Source: Euryarchaeota archaeon UBA53
Lineage (GTDB): Archaea; Thermoplasmatota; Poseidoniia; Poseidoniales; Poseidoniaceae
Assembly (NCBI GenBank): GCA_002507425.1
Contig: DAZU01000067.1
Span: 6,908-70,907, forward strand
Reading direction: 5' to 3'
Length of the DNA: 64,000 nt
Each line of letters opens with the position of its first letter. Position 1 is the stretch's first letter. The notes beneath the pieces were generated by a model that saw only the letters and a list, made by a program, of their open reading frames with translations, was not told the origin of the DNA and did not search any database. Position numbers and translations under genes: made by a program. Of this stretch, positions 1 through 9,063 are shown one piece after another.

Positions 1-634
1 CCATTAGCGCTCTTGATAACACAGGTTCTATACCATCAAACCAAGGTTCTCCCAGTCCTACTGGGAGCCCAGAGATTACCAAATCAACTCGACTTCCGAG
101 AGAGTCGCCTGCCTTGCGTGCCTTCTCTGCAAGGGCTATCCCTTCTTCTCCCTCAAGACCACCAAGGGCCCCCACTGTCGCCTCAATCTTCCAGTCTTCC
201 GGAATTGCAACCCTTGAAATTGACGATGCAGCTACTAATCCTGCGGTTAGTCTTGCGGAGAATGACCCGCCTCCTCTAAGGTCGGCAGCCCCGTCACTTT
301 TGACGCTGATGGGATGGTCAACATGACCAGGTCTTGGTTGATATGGGAGGAATGAATAATCCTTTGACCTTACATCTTTATTTCGAATTAGTAAAAGAAT
401 AGGCATACCTGTCGTTTTGCCGTTGTGGACCCCGGATAATATCTCAACTTCATCGGTTTCCTTCCTTTTACTTGCTAAACCAGAGCCAGGTCTTCTCGAA
501 ATCATATCATTCATTAATTGATCAACGTTCAACTCGGTATTTGCTGGCATACCTTCAATCAATGCGCCAACTGCTAAGCCATGGGACTCTCCAAAAAGAG
601 TCACAACTACGTTCTCGCCCAAGCTCATTCTCAT
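1..634 (-). CDS. aroC: Chorismate synthase, 3' end outside the window
   Basis: Catalyses the last step of the shikimate pathway, the anti-1,4-elimination of phosphate from EPSP to give chorismate, with reduced FMN as cofactor. About 211 codons are visible. The N-terminus carries the family signature LFGESHG at about residues 14-20, followed by a GMPAN segment and an RRPG element, and then the GxxTGxPI-type stretch (GKTTGMPILLLI). The ATG at 634 gives MRMSLGEN; a second ATG at 628 is equally possible. It lies 47 bases downstream of the shikimate kinase on the same strand, so it is probably the fourth gene of one operon. The gene is cut only by the window edge; the visible part shows no damage. 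Confidence 0.93.
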   Translation of the reverse strand, partial: MRMSLGENVVVTLFGESHGLAVGALIEGMPANTELNVDQLMNDMISRRPGSGLASKRKETDEVEILSGVHNGKTTGMPILLLIRNKDVRSKDYSFLPYQPRPGHVDHPISVKSDGAADLRGGGSFSARLTAGLVAASSISRVAIPEDWKIEATVGALGGLEGEEGIALAEKARKAGDSLGSRVDLVISGLPVGLGEPWFDGIEPVLSRALM

Positions 635-681
635 ATGAACCGTAATACTTCACTAGGTACCTATTCAAGAATGTGTGGTTT

Positions 682-1560
682 CTATTGTTCATACACAATT
701 TCCTTGTTAAGAACCGATGTTTCCATTATCTCGACATCATCATAACGATTATACCAATTTTTTAATCTCTCAATTGTGGGCTTACTAACACTTGGTAAAA
801 ATATCACGAGGGCAGGACCAGAGCCAGTAATTCCTGCTGCTCTAGCACCATTTACAAATGCGTCATTTGTCATTCTTCTCCCCATCGGGTCATTAAGGGC
901 GCTAACAACTGCCCTTCCATTGAGTGTTAATGCAACTAAATCTTTTCCTTCTTGTAGTGCAGTTAAGGCTTGAGCGAAGGATTGTTGTTGAAAAGAAAAA
1001 CTCTCCAAGGATGGTTTTTCAACCCTATCTCCACGAAGTAGAATTAACACTGTCCAGTCTACTGAATTAGGCCCAGGCGCTTCCAACAAAAGTCCTTGCT
1101 CAGCATTCTCAGCATTAACATCGACAAGTTTCCAACCACCTTCGATTGCAGCCCATGAATCATCAAAACTCCCGGTAATTGAAACTCCCGCTGCTATTTG
1201 CGCAGCAGCAGCTATGTCGACAATTTCTCCGTCGGCAAGATTTGTGTCAGTAGCATCACATAGTGCTCTGATTGCAGCTACCGAAATTGCTGAACTGGAC
1301 TTCAGACCCTGCCTTGGCGGGATTTTAGATGCAACCGACCAAAAAAACTCTCCGTTTGGTAAACTATGACCCGCACTTTTCCATGAATCCAAAACCTTAG
1401 TGAGTAAATCATCGGGGTCATCTAAGTCTTTTCTTGGTTTCTTATCAAGAAGTTTCACTTTTGCTTGTAGATCCAATGCTAAAGAAGCTCCATAGCCCAA
1501 TCCTGCCGCATGAAGAAGGCTACATGCTCCATTCGCAGACCCACTCCCAATTACGGCCAA
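682..1560 (-). CDS. aroK: Archaeal GHMP-family shikimate kinase
   Basis: Phosphorylates shikimate at O3. Archaea use a GHMP-superfamily enzyme unrelated to bacterial AroK, and this 292-residue protein fits that group. The glycine-serine-rich GHMP ATP loop is visible as RQGLKSSSAIS at about residues 84-94, and near the C-terminus AAGITGSGPALVIF matches GHMP motif 3. The start ATG at 1560 lies 8 bases after the DHQ synthase II stop, and chorismate synthase follows 47 bases downstream, which supports the assignment over other GHMP kinases such as homoserine or mevalonate kinase. Residue composition and length are ordinary for the family. Confidence 0.9.
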   Translation of the reverse strand: MAVIGSGSANGACSLLHAAGLGYGASLALDLQAKVKLLDKKPRKDLDDPDDLLTKVLDSWKSAGHSLPNGEFFWSVASKIPPRQGLKSSSAISVAAIRALCDATDTNLADGEIVDIAAAAQIAAGVSITGSFDDSWAAIEGGWKLVDVNAENAEQGLLLEAPGPNSVDWTVLILLRGDRVEKPSLESFSFQQQSFAQALTALQEGKDLVALTLNGRAVVSALNDPMGRRMTNDAFVNGARAAGITGSGPALVIFLPSVSKPTIERLKNWYNRYDDVEIMETSVLNKEIVYEQ

Positions 1561-1568
1561 ACAATCAC

Positions 1569-2543
1569 CTATTTTTCTTCAACTTCTGCATTTATTGGAA
1601 TCCCAATGTGCCTTCCTGCTCCACCCACATATCCTAGTAATTTCATTCCGGCCTCCAAATGTGTTACCGATATGAGTTCCTTGGAAATGTCCACTAGTCT
1701 AACAGTCTCCGCTTGCTGCAGGAAGAGACCTGATTGATTATTGTTTTCATCTTTCCATTCTATATGCAAAAATGGCCTTTTTTCAATCTTAACACGACCT
1801 ATTTTCATGGGTCGTTGTGTTGTATCTCTCGATATGACTTTTACCTCATCCCCCATTTTCAATTCAGAAAGGTAGCGAGTGGTTCCATCGGCCATTAGCG
1901 TATACGAATGAACTGCCCCAGCATTAACTCTAAATGGCCTAACTGGAACGAATTCAGACTCAACAGTTTCTCCGTGAACTAGAGCTAGAGCGGAAGAACT
2001 CGACCCAACTAACATACCCTCGCCGTTTTGTAATAAGCCAGTAAAATCAACACAAACTCTGTCCCCAACACCACCTTCTTTTACTGAGGTAACCTCAAGG
2101 ATGTTTAGGCTGAAATCACTTGATTCACTGACATACTGAATGCTTTTCTTTGATTCTAATTTCTGAGCCTTGACAATTAAAGCATTTTCAAGAACAGATT
2201 CTGTGACAAGAAGAGCATCAACTCCTATTTCTAGAGCAAAAGCAGCTCCTAACAATTGTTCAGAGCTAGATATTCGTGCTGCAACCCTCGTTGGGGTTCC
2301 GTCACATGCAGCGATTATATTTTCAATCGGAATCATCTTCCAATCACCTAAATCTAGTAAAATCCACTCAATGCTTCCAGCCATTGATCTTGCGGTCGAC
2401 TGGCCTTCAGAATCGCTTACATCTACTCTTCTTCCAACTATTTTGTCCTTGATGTAAATAGCGTTACCATCGATGAGCAAATCTTCACCGTTAACCAAAT
2501 CAACGCCATTCAACCTCTGACCAGAATCTAACCAAATTTGCAT
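1569..2543 (-). CDS. aroB': 3-dehydroquinate synthase II
   Basis: In archaea without DAHP synthase this enzyme performs NAD-dependent oxidative deamination and cyclisation of 2-amino-3,7-dideoxy-D-threo-hept-6-ulosonate to 3-dehydroquinate. The 324-residue length is close to the family's usual size. Typical segments include LVGSSSSALALVHGE at mid-protein, the RPFRVNAGAVHSYTL stretch and the C-terminal GYVGGAGRHIGIPI, which resembles the RHxG ending of MJ1249-type proteins. The stop lies 8 bases before the shikimate kinase start, and the start is 4 bases after the ADH synthase stop, a tightly packed operon. The name follows the archaeal family, not bacterial AroB, which has a different fold. 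Confidence 0.92.
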   Translation of the reverse strand: MQIWLDSGQRLNGVDLVNGEDLLIDGNAIYIKDKIVGRRVDVSDSEGQSTARSMAGSIEWILLDLGDWKMIPIENIIAACDGTPTRVAARISSSEQLLGAAFALEIGVDALLVTESVLENALIVKAQKLESKKSIQYVSESSDFSLNILEVTSVKEGGVGDRVCVDFTGLLQNGEGMLVGSSSSALALVHGETVESEFVPVRPFRVNAGAVHSYTLMADGTTRYLSELKMGDEVKVISRDTTQRPMKIGRVKIEKRPFLHIEWKDENNNQSGLFLQQAETVRLVDISKELISVTHLEAGMKLLGYVGGAGRHIGIPINAEVEEK

Positions 2544-2547
2544 AAAT

Positions 2548-3318
2548 TCACAGTCCTAATTCATTCATTGCTTCATCTACACTTGACCCGGTATGAACAA
2601 TCATCCGGAGGGCCTTGACCAGCTTCTCAGGACTTTTATGAGAAAATACTTGTCTTCCCATACAAACACCAGAACCTCCCGCTTGAATGGAATCATGGAC
2701 AATTGACAAAATCTCTCTATCACTAGAACCGGAGGGGCCACCTGCGATTAGAACAGGAATTGGTACAGATTCAGTAACTTTTCTAAAGGATTCTATGGAG
2801 CCAGTCCATGTTGTCTTCACAACGTTACATCCAATTTCAAAAGCAAGCCTTGCAGCATGTGCAGCACCAAATGTATCGTCATTATCCATAATGTCGAGAT
2901 TCTCACCTCTTGGATATATCATTCCAAGCACAGGTACTTCCAAATCATATGCCTGGCCAGTCACCGAACCTAGTCTTTCAATCATTTCGGGTTCTGCATA
3001 ACTTCCCATATTTACTTGAACACTTACTCCTTTTGCCCCTCTTGCTTTGGCTTCCCTTACCGTTCCAACAAGCCTTTTGTCACTGCTCCTTGTCCCAGCA
3101 TGACGTGTAGATGCTGACAGGTGTGCAATCATGTTTACTTTTTTATCGTTGTAATGAGATAATATCCCTTTGTGCACTACAATCGCGTCAGCTTCGGAAA
3201 TTTTATCGATAATTTTGTCAAGATTTTCAAGGCCTTCAACTGGATAGTCTGAAACTGCGTGATCGATCGGTATCCAAACACCTTTTCCGGCAGGCAGTAT
3301 TGCGTCAACGCCCCTCAT
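2548..3318 (-). CDS. aroA': 2-amino-3,7-dideoxy-D-threo-hept-6-ulosonate synthase (FBP-aldolase-like)
   Basis: A class I aldolase of the DhnA/FbaB type, 256 residues. The family either makes the first intermediate of the archaeal shikimate route from a sugar-derived precursor and L-aspartate semialdehyde, or cleaves fructose 1,6-bisphosphate. The N-terminal IPIDHAV segment matches the PxDHG motif, the Schiff-base lysine is probably in the VVKTTWTGS segment (about residue 168), and the phosphate-binding GG...AGGSGVCMGRQVF tail is present. First position in an operon with DHQ synthase II, whose substrate is its product, makes ADH synthase the better call than FBP aldolase. A 35-base gap separates it from the upstream regulator gene. 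Confidence 0.88.
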   Translation of the reverse strand: MRGVDAILPAGKGVWIPIDHAVSDYPVEGLENLDKIIDKISEADAIVVHKGILSHYNDKKVNMIAHLSASTRHAGTRSSDKRLVGTVREAKARGAKGVSVQVNMGSYAEPEMIERLGSVTGQAYDLEVPVLGMIYPRGENLDIMDNDDTFGAAHAARLAFEIGCNVVKTTWTGSIESFRKVTESVPIPVLIAGGPSGSSDREILSIVHDSIQAGGSGVCMGRQVFSHKSPEKLVKALRMIVHTGSSVDEAMNELGL

Positions 3319-3353
3319 GGACAGGCCTAGGGGTGATTAATTAGAAAGTATTC

Positions 3354-4043
3354 CTACTTCGACTGATGGACTTTAACAACCCATTCCATTAGTGATGCTT
3401 CTGCTTTCGCTAAGTGCTCTTGAAGGGTTGATCTTGGTATATTAGAAAGTTCAGAGAGTTCTTTTTTTGTAATTTTTCTTGGATTTTGATAAAATCCTGA
3501 TTGCACTGCAATTACTGCTATCTCAAGTTGTTTTGGAGTAAGAATTTTCAATACACTATCTTCCATTTCTTCGACATCGACCACCTTGACACTGTCAGGA
3601 GGGAATATACTTCTAGCAGCCTTCAGGAAGCCACTCACACCCTCTGGAAGTCCTCTGATTGTTATCTGTACTCCATTGTCATCTATCAAATAAGGTGGAA
3701 TCACGTGAAGACTGTCAAAGTTAATCGCAGCAACGGAAAGGGGATGTCTATTCCAAACGACGATATAACCCTCTTCTCCATGCTGAGGCATCGGGTATGG
3801 ATTCAAAGGTCCTTCTACCTCTAAATATGGAATTTCGTTGAGCTCTTGTGAACTATTTGCAGTTCGAAATTTAATCTTAACAAGTTGTCTTACCCCTTCC
3901 TTGGTGACTTCTAAGTGTGCAACTACCTCAAATAATGATGTTACTTGAGTAATCTCAGATATATCTGATGAATCGACTGAATCAGGACTCCACTTGAGTT
4001 GAACTTCTCGCACGGTATATTGTGGTAAAACCTCGTTTATCAA
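3354..4043 (-). CDS. Bat-type helix-turn-helix transcriptional regulator
   Basis: A 229-residue protein whose last 60 residues fit the HTH_10 (bacterio-opsin activator) domain: LTPKQLEIAVIAVQSGFY, then KKELSELSNIPRSTLQEHL, a typical recognition helix. The N-terminal 150 residues have no motif I recognise and may be a sensory or dimerisation part like that of other Bat-family proteins. The only plausible start is TTG at 4043, preceded by a GAAGG ribosome-binding sequence. It is divergent from the ABC transporter gene across 57 bases, so local control of that transporter is a reasonable inference, but it could equally regulate the aromatic operon 35 bases downstream of it. Confidence 0.82.
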   Translation of the reverse strand: MINEVLPQYTVREVQLKWSPDSVDSSDISEITQVTSLFEVVAHLEVTKEGVRQLVKIKFRTANSSQELNEIPYLEVEGPLNPYPMPQHGEEGYIVVWNRHPLSVAAINFDSLHVIPPYLIDDNGVQITIRGLPEGVSGFLKAARSIFPPDSVKVVDVEEMEDSVLKILTPKQLEIAVIAVQSGFYQNPRKITKKELSELSNIPRSTLQEHLAKAEASLMEWVVKVHQSK

Positions 4044-4100
4044 TAATGGCCTTCTATTAACAAGTAAATTATACTCAATTAACTTGGGGTAGGTATTAAC

Positions 4101-4784
4101 ATGTCAATGATTGAGATGAAGGGGATAAAAAGGCATTATGATATGGCCTCGGGAGTCGTGAAGGCATTGGATGGGGTTGATATTTCCATTGAGGAAGGTG
4201 AAAGAGTTCTTCTTCTTGGTCCCTCAGGATCCGGAAAAACCACATTACTAAATTGCCTATCAGGCCTAGATAGTCCTACCTCAGGAATTTACACATTCAA
4301 TGGTCAAGAAGTTCCGAGAAACCACTCAGAAAAAATGACGGCATTTAGGAGAGAAAACATAGGCTATGTATTCCAATTTTTCAATCTTTTACAGGACCTT
4401 ACAGTCCTAGAAAACATATTGTTAATCCAAGAATTGTCGGGAAAAAAAGATGAAAAAAGGGCTCGAGAATTATTAGATTTAGTTGGCCTCAGTGCTGAAA
4501 TCGATCGATTTCCAGGCGAAATAAGTGGTGGTCAACAACAAAGAGTTGCTATTGCAAGGAGTATTGCAAAGAAGCCTAGTTTGCTACTTGGAGATGAGTT
4601 GACGGGGAATTTAGACACGGAAACATCAACAAAGGTAATGGAGGCGTTGGTAAATGCGTGTGATCAAGAAAAGATAACTTCTGTATTTGTGACTCATGAT
4701 GAAAGTCTCGTAAAGTATTCCACTAGAGTTATCAGAGTCGATAGCGGCAAGGTTATTTCTGATTCTAAGGATGAGGTCTCTTGA
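4101..4784 (+). CDS. ABC transporter ATP-binding protein, LolD/MacB type
   Basis: A 227-residue ATPase that would energise the FtsX-like permease encoded next. Walker A is GPSGSGKTT at about residues 40-48, the Q-loop is FQFFNLL, the signature is SGGQQQRVAIARSI and Walker B is LLLGDELTGNLD. The usual DEPTGNLD is changed to DELTGNLD, a mild deviation after the catalytic glutamate. MacB/LolD-type ATPases do not drive bulk transport through a channel. They work by mechanotransmission on a permease to move lipoproteins, peptides or cell-envelope components, and the cargo cannot be told here. The permease starts 44 bases downstream. Confidence 0.93.
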   Translation: MSMIEMKGIKRHYDMASGVVKALDGVDISIEEGERVLLLGPSGSGKTTLLNCLSGLDSPTSGIYTFNGQEVPRNHSEKMTAFRRENIGYVFQFFNLLQDLTVLENILLIQELSGKKDEKRARELLDLVGLSAEIDRFPGEISGGQQQRVAIARSIAKKPSLLLGDELTGNLDTETSTKVMEALVNACDQEKITSVFVTHDESLVKYSTRVIRVDSGKVISDSKDEVS

Positions 4785-4828
4785 TAATTGTTTATCATGG
4801 AATACAGAACTGGATATAAGTGATTTAA

Positions 4829-7267
4829 TTGTCTAAACTTCTCAATATTAGATTAATGCGGAGTCTTTGGAGGACTAAATTAAGACTTGCTGCTGTAATA
4901 TTCATGGTATCTGTAGGAGTTTTTGCGGGAATCACATTTGGATCTTATTCACACAATCTTGACAATATGTATTCTACAATGCACGGGGATAATGATGAGG
5001 GAGCGAATCTAGCAGATTTATGGATTGACAATACTAGCAATATTTGGACTTCTGACGATGTAGATTCGTTTTGCACGTCCCTACGTGATAATTGGAATCA
5101 TTCTTCAAGTCTGGACCATTGTGAAGGTAGGTCGATTGTCAAAGGTGCAATGTTCATCTCACAAGAAGGTGATGACACGGTAATAAATTCTCTCTGGCAT
5201 GGAATACCATACAATGCAAGTGTAGACAGAGTTTGGATGCCAGAGGGCCATTCTGAAGGTAGGCTTGCAATTACCGAAGATGAAATTGTAATAGATGCGC
5301 ATGTCACAGATGCTCTTGATCTTCGACTGGGAGACAGAGTCCTGATTGGAGCAGGAAACTTGAATGCAGAGTTTGAAATTGTTGGTATAGGATACCATCC
5401 AATTCATGTATTAATGGCTCCAGAAGGCACTATGTTCCCTCCTGAGGAGGGGGACTATGTTGTCGGCTATTTATCTGATTTAGGAATGGCTAGATTAACA
5501 GGGAATCAAGTAGGAGCAAGTAACGTAATAATGCTTGATGTTGAAGGAAATCCTGGTTATGATTTACCGGATACAGACTCGTATGAAGGGGAAGAAATTG
5601 ACGCAATAAAACAAAGTGTTGCTAATGCTATAGAGTCAGAAGAATTGGATGCAAGAGTAAGAGACAGGGGTCAATACGAGTCAATAGAGGTTATGCGCCA
5701 AGATTTGGAGGGTGCAAAGAGAACCACTGTTCCGTTTACTGTTATGATCGCCGCAATAGCGTCCATAACTATTGTATTGAGTTTACAACGCTTGGTTCAA
5801 AGTCAGGCGAAAGAAATCGCAGTTTTGAGAACGTTGGGAGTTCCAAGAAAGTCACTTCTCCAAGGATATATGATTGCACCGGTAATTATAGGCGGGTTGG
5901 GATGTTTTATTGGTGCTATATCAGGACCTTATGGAGCCAACTGGATGCTTGATTTGTATCAAGATATTGTTGGAGTTCCAATCATAAAGCGTGAAATACC
6001 ATCGTCAATTTATATTACGGTAATCTCACTTACAATGGCAGTCGTGTTTTTATCAGGTACATTCCCTGCAATTAAGGCGAGCCGTATAGATCCACTTGAT
6101 GTTTTAAGCGGTAAAAATGAGGTAAAGGTAGGTTCTAATTTTATTCGAAAAATAACGTCCTGGCTCCCTACAACACTCAGCCTGTCTGTGCGTTCCAGTG
6201 TGAGGAAACCTATTCGTTTGGCTATGACATTTTTAGCTGTGGGGATATCTCTAATGCTATTTGGCTCAATTCAAATGATGTCCGCTGGTTTTGAGGACAC
6301 TCTTGTTTCAGGTATAGAGGAAGATCAAACATGGGATGCTCAAGTTTATGTTAACCCTGGAGGTGAATCAAGGATTATTGATTGGGCAGAAAACAAATCC
6401 TCTGAATGGGAGTTGATAATTGAAATGCCTTTAGGTGTAGTGAACGATCAGAATAATGTCGACAGAATGTTCACTGTCGTTGGTTTGGATGACTTTGAAT
6501 TTGGAATGCGCTCTGTTAATTTGTTGAGTGGACAGTTACCGGTTCATTCTAATAATTCAAAGCAGGTTATGATGGACGAAGGTGCAATGACGTTTTTGGA
6601 TTGGAATGTGGGTGAGACAAAATCAGTTTTACTTAATGGAGACAATGTAGAAGTGGAAATTGTTGGAATTACTAGGGGGGAATTAGTCAGAACAATGTAT
6701 TTCTTAAGAGACGATCTAGCGCAGGTTACTGGAATTAATGCCACATCGGTTTACTTAAGCTTCTCTGAAGATATAGGAGTAGATACAAGTCTGGGAGAAA
6801 TTTCTGTGGGAATTGTCGAGAGGAATACACTCTTGGAAGGTGTAAAAAGTTTGATTGAGAAGCAAACTGATCTTTTCCAAGCGATTATGTATTTGGGACT
6901 ATTATTTACATTTGCAGTTATGCTCAATACTATGATAATGAATGTTGCAGAGAGAGATTTCGAACTAGCTACTCTGAGAGTCTTGGGAGCTTCAACTACA
7001 AGACTTGGAAGTATGCTGCTATTTGAGAGTGTTTTAATTGGAATTATAGGAGGTATCATTGGCGTAATATTTGCATATGCTGGAGCAGTAGGACTTGCAG
7101 CATCATTCTCATCCTGGCAATTTTTCTTCCCAGTTTTGCTTGTAAACAGCGTTGCATATGATCTATTATTGGGTGTTTTGGTTATTGCAATTGCCATGAC
7201 ACCGATAGGAATCTGGCGTTTGAGAAAGATGGACTTAGTTGAGAAGGTTAAAGACTTGTCAAATTGA
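4829..7267 (+). CDS. FtsX/MacB-like ABC transporter permease, duplicated form
   Basis: An 812-residue membrane protein and partner of the preceding ATPase. Its layout is an N-terminal membrane helix (about 15-35), a large extracytoplasmic domain, three helices (about 300-410) ending in FPAIKASRIDPLDVL, a second N-terminal-type helix (about 462-482), another extracytoplasmic domain, and three final helices (about 685-800). This is two FtsX units in one chain, so a single polypeptide could supply both halves of the transporter. The start is TTG at 4829, with AGTGAT 4 bases before it; an internal ATG at residue 10 is the alternative. Cell-envelope export or remodelling is likely, the cargo unknown. 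Confidence 0.88.
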   Translation: MSKLLNIRLMRSLWRTKLRLAAVIFMVSVGVFAGITFGSYSHNLDNMYSTMHGDNDEGANLADLWIDNTSNIWTSDDVDSFCTSLRDNWNHSSSLDHCEGRSIVKGAMFISQEGDDTVINSLWHGIPYNASVDRVWMPEGHSEGRLAITEDEIVIDAHVTDALDLRLGDRVLIGAGNLNAEFEIVGIGYHPIHVLMAPEGTMFPPEEGDYVVGYLSDLGMARLTGNQVGASNVIMLDVEGNPGYDLPDTDSYEGEEIDAIKQSVANAIESEELDARVRDRGQYESIEVMRQDLEGAKRTTVPFTVMIAAIASITIVLSLQRLVQSQAKEIAVLRTLGVPRKSLLQGYMIAPVIIGGLGCFIGAISGPYGANWMLDLYQDIVGVPIIKREIPSSIYITVISLTMAVVFLSGTFPAIKASRIDPLDVLSGKNEVKVGSNFIRKITSWLPTTLSLSVRSSVRKPIRLAMTFLAVGISLMLFGSIQMMSAGFEDTLVSGIEEDQTWDAQVYVNPGGESRIIDWAENKSSEWELIIEMPLGVVNDQNNVDRMFTVVGLDDFEFGMRSVNLLSGQLPVHSNNSKQVMMDEGAMTFLDWNVGETKSVLLNGDNVEVEIVGITRGELVRTMYFLRDDLAQVTGINATSVYLSFSEDIGVDTSLGEISVGIVERNTLLEGVKSLIEKQTDLFQAIMYLGLLFTFAVMLNTMIMNVAERDFELATLRVLGASTTRLGSMLLFESVLIGIIGGIIGVIFAYAGAVGLAASFSSWQFFFPVLLVNSVAYDLLLGVLVIAIAMTPIGIWRLRKMDLVEKVKDLSN

Positions 7268-7335
7268 TGTAACAGAGGTTACGATTCAAAATTTTAGGCG
7301 ATGGAAATAAGTTCCTCTTAGCATTGGCTTGCGAC

Positions 7336-9063
7336 ATGGACTTGACCTCGTGGCTGATTGTAGGCTTCTTGGGCGGGGCATTTTTGTTTGGAATATGGTT
7401 CATGTTGGTTAGGGAAGATGACCAGAGTTCTAGGACTATGACAATCCACAGGCAGGACTTAACCCGTAGAGGTGCCCCAGATTTCAGACAAGCGCACAAC
7501 GAGTTTGAAAAGAAATTAGCACAGGTCGAGAGACACTTGGATTCAAAAAGAAGAGATGAGAGAGCAATATTGCTAGCAGAAGAACAGGCACGTAAAGATC
7601 TCGCAGATAAAGCTGCTAGAAAATTAATTGAAGAAGAGGAGTTAAAGCTAGCACAAATTGCTGAAGAGGAAGCAAGAAAGAAAGCAGAATACGAGGCTGC
7701 AAGAAAGGCTGAATTGGAAGAGGCACGTCGACTCGCTGAGGAAAGAGAAGTCGAAAGACTTGCTGAAGAAAAGCGCCTTGCTGAGGAAAGAGAGGCAGAA
7801 AGGCAGGAGCAGTTAGCCAAAGAAGAAGAAGAGAGAAAAACTCAGATAGAGTCTTTGAAAGAATCAGAAGCTTTGGAAGCACAAATTGCATCAGAGCAGG
7901 CTGAGCAGGAACTGGAAGAACGTTTGGATAGAGAGGGAGCAAAAACCTCTGAGGTTCAGGTCTCATTGATGTGGAACAATTACAATGACCTCGACTTACA
8001 TGTTTTGTGTCCTTCTGGAGAGAGAATTCACGGTGGTAATAAAGCTTCAGAGTGCGGAGGTGAGCTGGATGTTGATGCGAACGTAAGGCCTGAAACTAAG
8101 AAGCCAGTTGAAAACATAGTTTGGCCTGATTTCAAAGCACCTCCTGGCAATTACAAAGTATACGTTCATCATTACAAGAAACACAAAAAGCGCCGCTCAA
8201 AGGATCCAACGGAATTCCGAGTTGTTGTTAATTCAGGAGGTGAAGTCAAACATTATGAGGGTGAGTTATCAAACGGTGATCCAATTCTACTTGTCTGTGA
8301 ATTCGAACTAGAGCCTCCTGAAGAAAGAGGAACTGATGAAGAGAGAGAATCAGCGCTCATAGCCGAGGAAACAGAGCGCATTGCTGAGGAAGAACGACTA
8401 GCAATCGAATTGGAAGAACAAAGGCAATTGGAGTTGGCAGAAGCCGAGGAACAAAGGATTGCAGAGATTGTTGCAAACGAAGCTGATGAATTAGAATCAA
8501 TCAAGGCTACCGAACAAATCCTGAAGGAATTGAAAGAAAGACTGGATAGGGAAGGTGCAAAATCATCCGATGTTCAGATTTCTTTGATATGGAACAATTA
8601 CAATGATCTTGACCTGCATGTAGTATGTCCTTCGGGCGAGAGGATACACGGAGGTAACCGTGAGTCCGCATGTGGTGGTGAATTGGACGTTGACGCAAAT
8701 GTAAGGCCTGAGACTAAGAAACCGGTAGAAAACGTGGTATGGCCAGAGTCAAAAGCCCCAGGCGGTACATACAAAGCATATGTTCATCATTACAAGAAAC
8801 ATAAGAAACGTAGGTCAAAAGATCCAACTAAGTTTCAAATTATTTGCAATGCAGGTGGTGAAATTTTGGAATATGAGGGCGAGATTTCGAATGGAGATCC
8901 AATCATGTTAATCTGTGAGTTTACACTTGACGATCCAAAGTCAAGAGCAGCAAAGCTTAGTGAAGCGAGAGAAAAGATTGCCGCAATTGAGAGTGGAGAA
9001 TGGTCTGCTGATGACGAAGAGTCCGATTCATCAGACATTCTTGACGAATTATTAGATGATTGA
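7336..9063 (+). CDS. Membrane-anchored coiled-coil protein with two YfaP-like (DUF2135) domains
   Basis: About 575 residues. An N-terminal membrane helix (WLIVGFLGGAFLFGIWFM) is followed by a long Glu/Ala/Arg-rich coiled coil (about 55-190), a first 131-residue domain, a second shorter coiled coil (about 330-400) and a second 131-residue copy, then an acidic tail. Each domain has the pattern WNNYNDLDLHV-CPSGERIHGG, ...GGELDVDANV and GxYKxYVHHYKKHKKRRS, which resembles the DUF2135/YfaP beta-sandwich. The topology puts the domains either in the cytoplasm or outside depending on helix orientation; the coiled coil favours the cytoplasm. ATG at 7336 is preferred to TTG at 7324. Function unknown. 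It ends exactly where the convergent purP gene ends. Confidence 0.85.
   Translation: MDLTSWLIVGFLGGAFLFGIWFMLVREDDQSSRTMTIHRQDLTRRGAPDFRQAHNEFEKKLAQVERHLDSKRRDERAILLAEEQARKDLADKAARKLIEEEELKLAQIAEEEARKKAEYEAARKAELEEARRLAEEREVERLAEEKRLAEEREAERQEQLAKEEEERKTQIESLKESEALEAQIASEQAEQELEERLDREGAKTSEVQVSLMWNNYNDLDLHVLCPSGERIHGGNKASECGGELDVDANVRPETKKPVENIVWPDFKAPPGNYKVYVHHYKKHKKRRSKDPTEFRVVVNSGGEVKHYEGELSNGDPILLVCEFELEPPEERGTDEERESALIAEETERIAEEERLAIELEEQRQLELAEAEEQRIAEIVANEADELESIKATEQILKELKERLDREGAKSSDVQISLIWNNYNDLDLHVVCPSGERIHGGNRESACGGELDVDANVRPETKKPVENVVWPESKAPGGTYKAYVHHYKKHKKRRSKDPTKFQIICNAGGEILEYEGEISNGDPIMLICEFTLDDPKSRAAKLSEAREKIAAIESGEWSADDEESDSSDILDELLDD
7918..8310 (+). repeat. YfaP-like domain, copy 1 of a tandem intragenic duplication
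   Basis: This 393-base segment encodes a 131-residue domain from ERLDREGAK to CEFEL. It is repeated at 8536-8928 with the same length, no gap by eye, and roughly three quarters identical residues. Synonymous positions differ widely between copies, so the duplication is not recent. Confidence 0.9.
8536..8928 (+). repeat. YfaP-like domain, copy 2 of a tandem intragenic duplication
   Basis: Second 131-residue copy, ERLDREGAK to CEFTL. The most strongly conserved part between copies is the GGELDVDANVRPETKKPVEN block and the basic VHHYKKHKKRRSKDPT block; the last third is more divergent. Confidence 0.9.

Noticed and set aside
7248..7820. A 190-residue minus-strand open frame rich in Ser and Leu
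   Set aside because: It mirrors the Glu/Ala-rich coiled coil of the real gene on the plus strand, a well-known shadow effect.
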